From Flavihumibacter fluvii (lineage in GTDB: Bacteria > Bacteroidota > Bacteroidia > Chitinophagales > Chitinophagaceae), in contig NZ_CP092333.1 of the NCBI RefSeq assembly GCF_018595675.2, forward strand, positions 2,194,001-2,258,000: a stretch of 64,000 bases of DNA. The letters run 5' to 3'. The notes beneath the pieces are model-generated. The model was not told the origin of the DNA, did no database searches, and saw only the letters and a list, made by a program, of their open reading frames with translations. The position numbers and the translations under genes are program-made. Shown piece by piece: positions 46,602-56,117 of the stretch (position 1 is the stretch's first letter; each line of letters opens with the position of its first letter).

Positions 46602-48773
46602 ATGAAAATAAAATCTCATTTCATACTAACAGCATGTCTTTTGGTCGCATGCTGTATGCGTGTTTTTCCCGCACCACTACCCCATCCGTTTAAGATCCTT
46701 CCCCAACCCCAGCAAGTGACCCTGGCTGGCGGACAAGGTATGCAGGCTGACAAACTGATTCAGTTGTTCACTCAAGAGCATATAAAAGTACCTGTACTCG
46801 GTCCTATACTCTCCCGGCTTCTTGTTGCAAAAAAAGACGGGAAGGGAACACTCAGCCTTGTCCTCGATAAAACAACCTCCTCCATTTCTTCAGATGAAGG
46901 TTATATCTTAACGATCTCCGCCGAAAAAATAACCATCACTGCAAAAGGTGAAGCCGGATTATTCTATGGCTGCCAGTCACTGGAACAATTGCTGGAAGAT
47001 GCAAAAGCATACAAAAAACCCCTTCCTGCCTGTACGATTACGGACTACCCAACACTCGCCTACCGTGCTGTCCATTTTGATGTGAAACACCACCTGGACC
47101 ATATGAATTATTATTACGAAAGCATCGACAGGCTGGCACGTTATAAGATCAATGCCGTGGTATTTGAATATGAAGACAAACTCCGTTACCAGTTGCAGCC
47201 TCTTGTTGGAGCACCACAGAGCATTAGTATCGATGAAATGGCGGCCCTTACAAAATACGCGCGCCAGCGAAATATTGAAATCACGCCACTGGTGCAGGGA
47301 TTGGGTCATGCCACTTTTATTTTGAAACATGAGCAGTACGCCGGACTACGCGAATTACCCTGGAATGACTGGGCTTTCTGTCCATTACACGAAGGCACCT
47401 ATCAAGTATTATTTGATCTGTACAGGGATGCTATTAAAGCCACGCCCGGATCAAAATACCTGCATATCGGCGGGGATGAAATTGGGAATATCGGTTTGTG
47501 CCCCCGGTGCAAACCAACTGCCGATAAGGAAGGCATAATGGCACTGAATCTGTACTGGTTGAAAAGGGTTTGTGAATTTGCAAAAGACAATAACCGCATC
47601 CCGATTTTCTGGGATGATATGCCCCTGCAACATGCAGGTTTATACAAAACAACCTGGAGTGATGAAGTAACAGCATCAGAGGCCGAAGAGGCCTGGAAAA
47701 AAGGGGTTTCCGTACTCGACAGCCTCCAGACAGATTTCCCCAAGAACTGTGTGTATATGCGCTGGAATTATTCCATGGCCACGCAACCCGGGAATATCCA
47801 TGCACTGGACTGGTACCAGAAAAACGGATTAAAGGCGATGATCGCTACTGCCACCAATGCAGAAGGCGGTATGTTATTCCAGGCAGATGAACGCAACAAG
47901 GGAATGGCGTCATCTGGCATTGTTTCTATCAGGAGTTTTATACAACTGGCAGCACAAAAAAGCATTTCAGGCATGCTTTGTACAGCCTGGGATGATAAAT
48001 CCCCACACATGGAAAATTACTGGCGGGGGTTTATTGCAGCTGCTGAATACAGCTGGTCACCCAAAGGCCGGAATCTGGAAGAATACGATGAAGCCTGGGC
48101 CCAGAAAGAGTTTGGCACAGCCATTAAAAACTACTCCAGTTTAAATGAACAATTAAGAAGCGGATCGGTCTTGTGGTACGAAGCCCTTTTCAAAAATGGC
48201 AACCTCCTTGATGATGATAATGGCCTTCAAAGCATGAAGCAGGTGGAACATTGGCTAAAGCCTCTGGAAGGACAGGAAAAAAGGCAGTTTGATTATACTA
48301 CAAAACTGATTGAATTACCAGACCTGAAATCGCCTGGAACATGGAGTAAAAAATATAGTGAGAAGCTAAACAGGTCTGCTACGCAAATAAATAATTACGA
48401 AGCATTATCTCGACAACTGCAGGAAATACAATACAATTCCACCAGGAATAAATATTACTGGCGACTTGCAGCAGCTTTACACCGGTTCCAAACATCGACC
48501 CCCCGGATACTGGTAGCCTTGAAACAATGCGACCAGGCAGGAGAGGCTGCACAGAAAACCGGATTTGATGCAGTACATAAAGCAATTGGTGAATTCCACC
48601 AAAGCTGGTCAGCCTTGCAGGATGTGTATAGTGAAACAAGATTCATTACCTATCCCTCAAATTATGTGAAGGACAGGTATTTCCATTTGGCCAGCCAGCG
48701 CGAAGACCTCTCCTGGATGGTACAGGCACAGCAATTATATGAAGGAATGATCACCAAATGGATGACCAAATAA
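46602..48773 (+). CDS. GH20-like beta-hexosaminidase
   Basis: The 723-residue exported enzyme starts with a signal peptide (MKIKSHFILTACLLV to VFPAP); the LVAC within it could alternatively be a lipobox. The N-terminal GH20b-type domain (ILPQPQQVTLAGGQG, AGLFYGCQSLEQLL) precedes a TIM barrel with catalytic Asp292-Glu293 in HIGGDE. The long C-terminal helical domain (about 480-723) is atypical. The barrel is diverged (VVFEYEDKLRYQ replaces the usual H-L-T-D-D strand), so its specificity may not be N-acetylhexosamine. It sits between the SDR and the MFS gene. Confidence 0.83.
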   Translation: MKIKSHFILTACLLVACCMRVFPAPLPHPFKILPQPQQVTLAGGQGMQADKLIQLFTQEHIKVPVLGPILSRLLVAKKDGKGTLSLVLDKTTSSISSDEGYILTISAEKITITAKGEAGLFYGCQSLEQLLEDAKAYKKPLPACTITDYPTLAYRAVHFDVKHHLDHMNYYYESIDRLARYKINAVVFEYEDKLRYQLQPLVGAPQSISIDEMAALTKYARQRNIEITPLVQGLGHATFILKHEQYAGLRELPWNDWAFCPLHEGTYQVLFDLYRDAIKATPGSKYLHIGGDEIGNIGLCPRCKPTADKEGIMALNLYWLKRVCEFAKDNNRIPIFWDDMPLQHAGLYKTTWSDEVTASEAEEAWKKGVSVLDSLQTDFPKNCVYMRWNYSMATQPGNIHALDWYQKNGLKAMIATATNAEGGMLFQADERNKGMASSGIVSIRSFIQLAAQKSISGMLCTAWDDKSPHMENYWRGFIAAAEYSWSPKGRNLEEYDEAWAQKEFGTAIKNYSSLNEQLRSGSVLWYEALFKNGNLLDDDNGLQSMKQVEHWLKPLEGQEKRQFDYTTKLIELPDLKSPGTWSKKYSEKLNRSATQINNYEALSRQLQEIQYNSTRNKYYWRLAAALHRFQTSTPRILVALKQCDQAGEAAQKTGFDAVHKAIGEFHQSWSALQDVYSETRFITYPSNYVKDRYFHLASQREDLSWMVQAQQLYEGMITKWMTK

Positions 48774-48804
48774 TATTCAACCCCAGCATTAATCATAAAC
48801 AAAT

Positions 48805-50004
48805 ATGCCAACTGAAAAATTAACTAAAGGCCAGTATAAAGTAGCTGCCACCGGATTTTTAAGTTTGTTCTCGATCGTTGGCATTATGTTCTATGGATTA
48901 CCCTTCTTCTTTGATTTCTGGGTAAAAGATTTTGGATGGACACGGGCCACGGTTACCTCAGGAAATGTTTTCGGCAAAGTGATCATCGGGCCATTATTCG
49001 GTTTTGCCGCCGGATGGATCGTGGACCGATTCGGACCTAAACGATTGATGTTGTTTGGGATCTTTATTTGTGGCATGGCCGTAATCGGGCTAAGTAAAAT
49101 GAACTCGCTGTTTGAGTTCTATGCATTGTACATGCTGATGGCATTAGGTTATATGTGCGGTGGCCCATTGCCCAACCAGGTATTGACATCAAGGTGGTTC
49201 AATAAATCCCGGGGAAAGGCCATGGGATTTGCTTACCTGGGTATCGGCATTGGCGGTATGCTGGTACCGCAGATCGCCAGGTGGCTGAACAAGCAAATGG
49301 ACTGGCGTTCATCCCTGGTCATGCTGGGTAGTTTGATGATTCTGGTGGCGTTACCCATGGCTTTGTTTGTAAAGGAAAACCCTGCAGATAAAACAACCGA
49401 AGATAAGCTCAATAATCCCGCTATTCCTTTCAGTAGTATCTTAAAAAACAGGTCTTTCTATTTTTTGGCGCTTGGCAGTATGTGTTCAATCGGAGCGGTG
49501 GCCGGTGTAAGCCAGAACCTTAAATTATTTTTCAGTCTTGATTTAAAATACAGCCAAAGTGAAGCAGCCAATGTGATCTCATTGGTTCTGGGCGCCAGTA
49601 TCATAGGCAGATTACTCATGGGCTGGCTGGCCGACAGATATTCCAAGAAATATGTGATGATGCTCATTTACACACTGATCTCACTGTCTATCGTGCTGTT
49701 ATTCTTTGTGCAAACCCCGGGTGTCATATATCTGTTTGCCTTAATTTTCGGAATTGGTCTAGGTGGCGATTACATGATCATCCCGTTGATGGCAGCAGAA
49801 TTATTTGGTATTAAAGTGATGGGCCGGGTTATGGGCCTTGTATTAACCGTGGATGGATTAGCTGAAGCATTTGGACCTGTTCTTGCCGGATGGTTAAGGG
49901 ATCGTAATGGTAGTTATGCCATTGGGTTCTCTGCATTGATCCTTTTATCAGTTATCGGCACATTTGCTGTCTGGATGTTACCTGCAAAAAAGACTCTCCA
50001 ATAA
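48805..50004 (+). CDS. MFS transporter
   Basis: The 399-residue inner-membrane carrier has 12 predicted helices with a cytoplasmic loop near residue 200 (FVKENPADKTTEDK). The MFS motif A-like loop AGWIVDRFGPKRL lies after helix 2, and RWFNKSRGKAMGF and WLADRYSKKYVMM after helices 4 and 8. The organisation resembles the oxalate/formate and monocarboxylate carrier group, so an acidic sugar is a reasonable substrate. It is the last gene of the PQQ-GH88 run, 31 bases after the GH20-like gene, and could import the product of the periplasmic dehydrogenase. Confidence 0.9.
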   Translation: MPTEKLTKGQYKVAATGFLSLFSIVGIMFYGLPFFFDFWVKDFGWTRATVTSGNVFGKVIIGPLFGFAAGWIVDRFGPKRLMLFGIFICGMAVIGLSKMNSLFEFYALYMLMALGYMCGGPLPNQVLTSRWFNKSRGKAMGFAYLGIGIGGMLVPQIARWLNKQMDWRSSLVMLGSLMILVALPMALFVKENPADKTTEDKLNNPAIPFSSILKNRSFYFLALGSMCSIGAVAGVSQNLKLFFSLDLKYSQSEAANVISLVLGASIIGRLLMGWLADRYSKKYVMMLIYTLISLSIVLLFFVQTPGVIYLFALIFGIGLGGDYMIIPLMAAELFGIKVMGRVMGLVLTVDGLAEAFGPVLAGWLRDRNGSYAIGFSALILLSVIGTFAVWMLPAKKTLQ

Positions 50005-50013
50005 TCCGGTAAT

Positions 50014-52425
50014 TCATTCTGTGGCAGGAACACCATGCCAGACACTGGAACCATAGGTGGTGATGAACACCTTTTCAGGATTATACTGATCAACAATTAC
50101 CCGATGTCCCCAATGGAAATCGTAATCCCTGAGTTTTTTCCAGCTCTTACCCCGGTCATCGCTTCGCCAGGCAACTTTATTATAGGTATTGCAATATAGC
50201 CTGCCGGGATGATGTGGATCAGCTGTTACATCATAAACATACTGTTTCTGGTCAAAAATGGAAGTCCAGCTGTCACCACCATCCACCGATAAAAATATTC
50301 CTCCAGGCATATCCAACAATTTATTGCCACCGGCTTCGCGGACAACATCACCACCAACGAGGTCGCTTAAGCTGATGGCAGCCCAGCAAGCCAGGTAAAT
50401 GCGTTTGGGATCATCCGGGTCAATTTCCATTCCATTCGGGAATAACAGTCCTTTGCTGATAGTTAATTTGGTCCAGGTTTCAGCACCATCCGTAGAACGG
50501 TAAACAGCCCCTGAATAAAAAGCCGGCCCCTTTTTGCCATCTTTATGTGCAGGGGTTGGACTAACGGTGAGGTACAAGTTTCCATTTGAAGCCAGTGTCA
50601 GTTCAAAAGCACAGGTATTGCTATCAATGCCTTTGTTTTTTATTTGCCAGGTCTTGCCATCATCAATTGACTTGAACACTCCCTTATTGTATACAGCGGC
50701 ATACAAAGTACGGCGACTAATAGCCGATTTTGGGTCAAGGACAATTGAAGTGGCTGGGGAATTCATACCCATGCCTTCAACTGTGGGTTTCCATGTTCTT
50801 CCGCCATCTGTTGATACACAAACCCCACCGCGGCCTTTATCCTTCCACTGAGGATTGCGGGTCATTTTACCCCGGGGAAAATCATGAAGTCCAGACCATA
50901 CTGACCATACCTTGTTTTTAACACCCGGGTCAAAAACCACCCAGTAACAGGTATTCACCCAATCAGATGGGACACCGGCTGCCGAACGTTTCCAGCTTTT
51001 TCCACCATCATAAGAATGGTGATACCCAATATCAGTATAACTTATTGCCAGGTGGCTGCTATCATAGGGATCGAAATGCACACCGTAGGTAGTCGTAACA
51101 TCCATGCCCCGGCTGGTATAGGTGGTATCCGGATTCATATGGCTGTAAATTTCCTGCCAGGTAATTCCACCATCCATGGTTTTCATGGTACGGTACCAAT
51201 CTGTAACAATAGCAATATTTCCATCTCGAGGTGATACTCCTGCGTCGAACAATTGAATGAACTCACCACCAAAAGCTTTGTGGACCCAGGCATCGTTCAG
51301 ATTAGGTGCATCTGTCGCGTCCTGCACACCGTATTGCCCGGAACCGCCGCCACCCTTCCAGACCCAATGCCAGGATTTACCGGCATCACTTGTTTTTAAG
51401 GCTCCATACCAGTCAATCAATTTATCGGATAATAATTTTTCCTGGTACCGGTTGGTTACTACATATGCATTGGCCGCATCAAACTCAGAACAATTGATCA
51501 TGCTGAGACTGGGTGATATACCCAGGTACCCATTGGTGATCACAGTATCATTATTCTTTTCCCAGGTAAGTCCAAGGTCTTTAGAGGACCAAACTTCACT
51601 ATGCCCGAAATCCCAGGGGTTTTGCTTTTTGAAATCATGGTGCAGTGCATACAGCATGGTTGCTGATGAATTCTTCAGAGTACCGGCAGTAAAGGAATAG
51701 GCCGGTGACATGGATACAGGGATCTCCCTGGCAGTAATTCTTTTTGAATCCTTATTGAAAATAAAGACCTTTTCCTGAGTAAAAATATACAGGTCGTTTT
51801 TAGCGGCACCGGTATTCGTGTATAAATAATCAATGTGGTAGCCGAGGTTCTCTTTTGACCAGGAATCACCTGCATTGGTAGAATAAAAAAAATAGTTGCC
51901 CATTGAAAAATACAGGGAACCTGATTTCGAAGGATCAACGCGAATAGTGGATATTTTTTCCGGTTCTTTTACATACAGGGATGTATTCTCAGTTGTGATT
52001 TCATATTCAGCATGATCGCCAATATAAATTTCGCTGGTGACCTCTGATTTCTTTGGGAATATTTGTGTCCAGCTTTTCCCGCCATCCGCCGACCTGTGCA
52101 ATACTGCCGATCCTAAATATATTGAATTCGAATCAACCGGATCAAAAGCATAACAAGAAGTCCCACCCGCAATATTTATTAACTGGTAGCTGTTGCCACC
52201 ATCTTTAGTAAGGTAAGAACCGGTCATATCACAACGGACCATGAACATATCCGGAGTATGGTAGGAAAAACGTGGAATGAATGTAGAGCCACCACCACCT
52301 GGACCAATTCTTTGCCAGGTGCCGGACTCGGGTAATGCAACGGCTTTTTGTGTGGCTGGCTTACAATTCATTATTAAAATAAAGAGAGAAATATACAGGC
52401 AGGTTTTATAGGCACATTTAAGCAT
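50014..52425 (-). CDS. Asp-box (BNR) beta-propeller lipoprotein
   Basis: The 803-residue protein has a lipoprotein leader (LFILIMNC, Cys near 21) and at least eleven Asp-box motifs of the S-x-D-x-G-x-x-W type (RSADGGKSW, STNAGDSW, SSKDLGLTW, KTSDAGKSW, KTMDGGITW, YDGGKSW, STDGGRTW, SIDDGKTW, STDGAETW, VDGGDSW, RSDDRGKSW). Such repeats form two propellers, as in GH74 xyloglucanases and related exo-enzymes. GH74 catalytic aspartates cannot be assigned with confidence. Position next to the sugar operon suggests glycan binding or hydrolysis at the cell surface. It is 17 bases downstream of the esterase gene on the same strand. Confidence 0.85.
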   Translation of the reverse strand: MLKCAYKTCLYISLFILIMNCKPATQKAVALPESGTWQRIGPGGGGSTFIPRFSYHTPDMFMVRCDMTGSYLTKDGGNSYQLINIAGGTSCYAFDPVDSNSIYLGSAVLHRSADGGKSWTQIFPKKSEVTSEIYIGDHAEYEITTENTSLYVKEPEKISTIRVDPSKSGSLYFSMGNYFFYSTNAGDSWSKENLGYHIDYLYTNTGAAKNDLYIFTQEKVFIFNKDSKRITAREIPVSMSPAYSFTAGTLKNSSATMLYALHHDFKKQNPWDFGHSEVWSSKDLGLTWEKNNDTVITNGYLGISPSLSMINCSEFDAANAYVVTNRYQEKLLSDKLIDWYGALKTSDAGKSWHWVWKGGGGSGQYGVQDATDAPNLNDAWVHKAFGGEFIQLFDAGVSPRDGNIAIVTDWYRTMKTMDGGITWQEIYSHMNPDTTYTSRGMDVTTTYGVHFDPYDSSHLAISYTDIGYHHSYDGGKSWKRSAAGVPSDWVNTCYWVVFDPGVKNKVWSVWSGLHDFPRGKMTRNPQWKDKGRGGVCVSTDGGRTWKPTVEGMGMNSPATSIVLDPKSAISRRTLYAAVYNKGVFKSIDDGKTWQIKNKGIDSNTCAFELTLASNGNLYLTVSPTPAHKDGKKGPAFYSGAVYRSTDGAETWTKLTISKGLLFPNGMEIDPDDPKRIYLACWAAISLSDLVGGDVVREAGGNKLLDMPGGIFLSVDGGDSWTSIFDQKQYVYDVTADPHHPGRLYCNTYNKVAWRSDDRGKSWKKLRDYDFHWGHRVIVDQYNPEKVFITTYGSSVWHGVPATE

Positions 52426-52442
52426 AGTGTAATTTTAAACGC

Positions 52443-53360
52443 CTATTTTTTTATGATCCATCCATTAGCGGCCATCCAGTTAAATACGGCACCCATCCAC
52501 TCATCAGTAGGTATTCCTAATACAAAACCATGATCGCCTTTTGGAAAAAGGTGCATTTCTGCGGGTACTTTTTTTCGCAGTAGAGCTTTGTAAAAAAGTA
52601 TACTATTATCCACCACCACTACTTTATCATCGCCGCTATGCGTTATCCAGGCTGGTGGTGTTTTTTCATTTACGTGCAATTCATTGGAGAAATCCTGTAT
52701 TATTTCTGCGGTGGGATGTTCACCCAGCAGGTTTTGTCTTGAACCAGCATGTGTAAGGCTATCAGCCATACTGATCACCGGGTATACCAATACCATGAAA
52801 TCGGGTCGAAGGTTGGTCATTTCAGGATTAGGAATAAAAGCTTTGTTAAAATGTGTACCGGCAGTCGAAGCAAGATGCCCGCCGGCAGAAAATCCCATAA
52901 TGCCTACCTTATTGATATCAACTCCCCATTGTTTGGCATTATCCCGCACCAGTTTAATGGCCTGCTGGGCATCCTGTAATGGCCCGATACTTTTTACTGC
53001 CATAATGGAATCAGATGGCAGGCGATACTTCAGGATAAAAGCAGCAATACCATGCCTGGCAAAAGTTTTGGCTATTTTGGTCCCTTCCAGCCGGTAACTT
53101 AACATCCCATATCCTCCACCCGGACAAATCACTACTGCAGCGCCACTGACCTTTTCTTTATCCGGCAGGAAAATCTCCAATGTCGGTTGCGAAACATTCT
53201 GGTAGCCACCAAATTCTCCATCCCAATACAAGGTGGTTTCCTTCATAGCATAGGGTATGGAATTGGGTATGGCCTGCCCGTACAATGAGATGATCTTTTG
53301 TGCATACAGGCTAAGGGAAAGAATTGTAAAAACGCCAGAAATTAAGAATTGCTTTTTCAT
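52443..53360 (-). CDS. Exported alpha/beta hydrolase (BD-FAE-like esterase)
   Basis: The 305-residue enzyme has a signal peptide (MKKQFLISGVFTIL to LYAQK) and a serine-hydrolase core: oxyanion-hole CPGGGYGMLSY, nucleophile in GFSAGG, Asp in HSGDDKVVVVDN and His in GDHGF. It resembles xylan esterases and BD-FAE feruloyl esterases. The start is the ATG at 53358-53360; 13 open codons upstream precede the signal peptide. It is upstream of the propeller gene and probably co-transcribed. Sugar-ester substrate is an inference from family and context. Confidence 0.88.
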   Translation of the reverse strand: MKKQFLISGVFTILSLSLYAQKIISLYGQAIPNSIPYAMKETTLYWDGEFGGYQNVSQPTLEIFLPDKEKVSGAAVVICPGGGYGMLSYRLEGTKIAKTFARHGIAAFILKYRLPSDSIMAVKSIGPLQDAQQAIKLVRDNAKQWGVDINKVGIMGFSAGGHLASTAGTHFNKAFIPNPEMTNLRPDFMVLVYPVISMADSLTHAGSRQNLLGEHPTAEIIQDFSNELHVNEKTPPAWITHSGDDKVVVVDNSILFYKALLRKKVPAEMHLFPKGDHGFVLGIPTDEWMGAVFNWMAANGWIIKK

Positions 53361-53494
53361 AATTACGTTTATAAAAGACAAGTTCAGGAAGCTTCTCACT
53401 ACTGAAAATACAATTAGAATCCGGGCTTTTCAATGATTTGTCGCAACATCTTTCCTGTTCATCTCATTTTGAAATCAGCAGTAAAGAAGGAAGG

Positions 53495-53502
53495 TACATT
53501 TG
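53495..53502 (+). promoter_or_regulatory. -7 promoter element upstream of the PepSY-like gene
   Basis: TACATTTG fits TAnnTTTG exactly. A TTTG at 53468-53471 lies 23 bases upstream, slightly long for the -33 element. The ATG is 46 bases after the box, leaving a conventional leader. Confidence 0.5.
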
Positions 53503-53548
53503 TGCAAGAAATGAATGAAAATTATATCATCCACCTAAAAATAGAAAT

Positions 53549-53989
53549 ATGAAAAAGAAACTATTCCCCATCATGCTTGGATTAATACTTGTATCTGGCT
53601 TTACTTTCGCTAATAATGAAAACGTTACTCCGGTTGTGTTAAATAATTTCACAACTTCCTTTAACCACGCGACTAATGTTAACTGGGAAAAAACAGGCAA
53701 CTTCTATAAAGCAACATTCTGGATGGATGGAAAAGAATTATATGCCATTTTTTCGAAGGAAGGCCATAAGGTTGCAATTGCAAGAAATATCCTTTCTACA
53801 GAATTGCCAGACCAACTGCATGCATCATTAAATAACAATTTTCCAAAGTATTGGATCACAGATTTATTTGAATACAATTCCCATGGTGAAACCAGGTATT
53901 ATGTAACCATTGAAAATTCAGAAGATACACAGATCCTGGAAAGTATTGGAACAATTGAATGGTCATTGTTTAAGAAAACAACTAAATAG
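53549..53989 (+). CDS. Small exported PepSY-like protein
   Basis: The 146-residue protein has a signal peptide (MKKKLFPIMLGLIL to TFANN). The mature part has the pattern of PepSY-like/BLIP-like domains common in Bacteroidota: VNWEKTGNFYKATFWMDGKELYA followed by a helix (LPDQLHASLNNNFP) and a final strand pair. These small proteins are often induced with envelope enzymes, but the function is unknown. It is separated from the neighbouring esterase by a divergent 188-base gap holding a candidate promoter. Confidence 0.78.
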   Translation: MKKKLFPIMLGLILVSGFTFANNENVTPVVLNNFTTSFNHATNVNWEKTGNFYKATFWMDGKELYAIFSKEGHKVAIARNILSTELPDQLHASLNNNFPKYWITDLFEYNSHGETRYYVTIENSEDTQILESIGTIEWSLFKKTTK

Positions 53990-54058
53990 GCCAGCTGAGG
54001 CGGAAATACCCTTATTTTTCAGTTACTTCATAAAGCCGAATCCCAAATGGCCTGAATT

Positions 54059-56059
54059 ATGAAGTATAACATTATTCGCGGTTTTCTGATCCTTACTATA
54101 TTAAACTTCTACCAAATTAGCCAGGCCCAAACCAACCCATACTATATTACCAACCAGCCCCCCCTGCATCCACAACAATATACAGCATTGCCATTAGGCA
54201 GTATATACCCCAAGGGATGGTTATTAGAAATGCTTGAATTGCAAAGGAATGGACTAACAAGTAACCTGGATAGTGTGTATGCAGAAGTATGCGGTCCCAC
54301 CAATGCATGGCTGGGTGGAAATGGTGATGCCTGGGAAAGAGGACCTTACTGGCTGGATGGATTAGTGCCGCTCGCTTATATCCTTGATGATCCGCAATTA
54401 AAAAACAAAGCAAAACAATGGATCGAATGGAGCCTTACGCACCAGCGGGATGATGGTTATTTCGGTCCGCAGCCACCAGCAAAAGCCCTGCCCTATGTAA
54501 AAGGCGTACAGAATACTGATCACGAAGACTGGTGGCCTAAAATGGTGATGTTAAAAGTGCTGCAGCAGTATTATACTGCAACAGAAGATAAGCGGGTGTT
54601 GCAACTGATGTCGCGCTATTTTAAATACATGCTGAAACAGCTACCGCAACAACCACTTGACCACTGGACCTTCTGGGGCGCACAGCGCGGCGGGGATAAC
54701 CTTGCGGTAGTATATTGGTTATATAATATCACCAGGGAGTCCTTCCTGATTGAATTAGGTGACCTGATCTACAAACAAACAACACCCTGGAAATCAATTT
54801 TTACCGACGGCACGATGGCCCGTATCAATCCATACCCCCAATTCCATTGTGTAAATGTGGCGCAGGGTATCAAAACCCCTGCGATTTATTTCCAGCGAAC
54901 TGGTGACAGCAGTTATCTAAGGTCGGTGAAAACCGGATTGGAAACTATCCGGAATGTACACGGATTTGCTAACGGCATGTATGGTGCTGATGAAAATATG
55001 CATGGCAATGATCCTACCCAGGGCTCAGAATTATGCAGTGCGGTGGAAATGATGTTCTCATTTGAAAGTTTGTTACCCATCACCGGGGATGTGGCTTATG
55101 CAGATTACCTGGAAAAGATCGCATTCAACGTATTACCAGCGCAGCACAATGATAATTTTACATTAAGGCAATATTTTCAGCAACCCAACCAGATAAAAAT
55201 CACTTACGACCATCATAACTTTTTTGATGAAAATGATGGCCGGTTGGCCATGGGTTTATTAACAGGATATCCCTGTTGTACAGCCAATATGCACCAGGGT
55301 TATCCCAAGTATATCCAAAATCTATGGTATGCGAGTGCCGATGAAGGTGTTGCAGCCCTTGTTTATGGAAGCAGCGAAGTGACACTAAAAGTTCGAGGTG
55401 GCCATACCGTTAGTTTCAGCGAAGAAACCAATTATCCGTTTGAAGACCGGATCAGGTTTAAATATACGGCCAACAAAGCTGTGGAAATGCCTTTCCACCT
55501 GCGCATACCAGCCTGGTGCCAGCAAGCATCCATCACTATCAATGGCAAACCGGAGCAGCAGCCAAAAGGCAATCAGGTGATCGTAATCAACCGCATATGG
55601 AATCCGGGTGACGTAATCGAGCTGCATTTGCCAATGGAAATAAGCACCAGCCGTTGGGCGGAGAATTCAATAGCTATTGAACGCGGTCCAATTTTATATG
55701 CGCTGAAAATTTCAGAAGAATGGAAATCGAAAAAAAATAATGATTTCCCGCAGGCCTACAATGAGGTATTACCAAAATCACCCTGGAATTATGGTATCAC
55801 TGAAGATGCCATAAAAAACAGGCAATTCAATGTGATTCAAAACAAATTGGTTGCCGCTATGCCATGGAATCTGAAAAACGCACCAATCAGCATAACAGTA
55901 AAAGGAAAACGACTGGATCAATGGAAAGAATACAATCATTCAGCTGGGAAATTACCAGTAAGTCGCGTTGCCAGTAATGGAGCCAAGGAAGAGACAATCA
56001 CTCTCATCCCCTACGGCTGTACCACCTTAAGAATAAGTGAATTCCCGGTAACAGATTAA
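54059..56059 (+). CDS. GH127-like beta-L-arabinofuranosidase (DUF1680 type)
   Basis: The 666-residue exported protein has a signal peptide (MKYNIIRGFLILT to ISQAQ). It contains the GH127 alpha/alpha barrel (YPKGWLLEMLELQRNGLT, DGYFGPQPP) and the cysteine-glutamate active site: Glu330 in CSAVEMMF and the vicinal Cys406-Cys407 in GYPCCTANMHQGYPKY. In characterised GH127 enzymes a zinc-bound Cys is the nucleophile. C-terminal beta-sandwich (about 450-660) is typical. DUF1680 is broad, so GH146-type arabinofuranosidase or another sugar is possible. The thioredoxin ATG follows 58 bases later. Confidence 0.88.
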   Translation: MKYNIIRGFLILTILNFYQISQAQTNPYYITNQPPLHPQQYTALPLGSIYPKGWLLEMLELQRNGLTSNLDSVYAEVCGPTNAWLGGNGDAWERGPYWLDGLVPLAYILDDPQLKNKAKQWIEWSLTHQRDDGYFGPQPPAKALPYVKGVQNTDHEDWWPKMVMLKVLQQYYTATEDKRVLQLMSRYFKYMLKQLPQQPLDHWTFWGAQRGGDNLAVVYWLYNITRESFLIELGDLIYKQTTPWKSIFTDGTMARINPYPQFHCVNVAQGIKTPAIYFQRTGDSSYLRSVKTGLETIRNVHGFANGMYGADENMHGNDPTQGSELCSAVEMMFSFESLLPITGDVAYADYLEKIAFNVLPAQHNDNFTLRQYFQQPNQIKITYDHHNFFDENDGRLAMGLLTGYPCCTANMHQGYPKYIQNLWYASADEGVAALVYGSSEVTLKVRGGHTVSFSEETNYPFEDRIRFKYTANKAVEMPFHLRIPAWCQQASITINGKPEQQPKGNQVIVINRIWNPGDVIELHLPMEISTSRWAENSIAIERGPILYALKISEEWKSKKNNDFPQAYNEVLPKSPWNYGITEDAIKNRQFNVIQNKLVAAMPWNLKNAPISITVKGKRLDQWKEYNHSAGKLPVSRVASNGAKEETITLIPYGCTTLRISEFPVTD

Positions 56060-56117
56060 TGTGATAAATCTCACTAACTGGCCCAAAACCCTTATATACT
56101 TTTACAAAAATGATAAA

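Noticed and set aside
40269-50004. A classical polysaccharide utilisation locus
   Set aside because: No SusC/SusD pair, hybrid two-component system or ECF sigma/anti-sigma pair lies in or beside the run.
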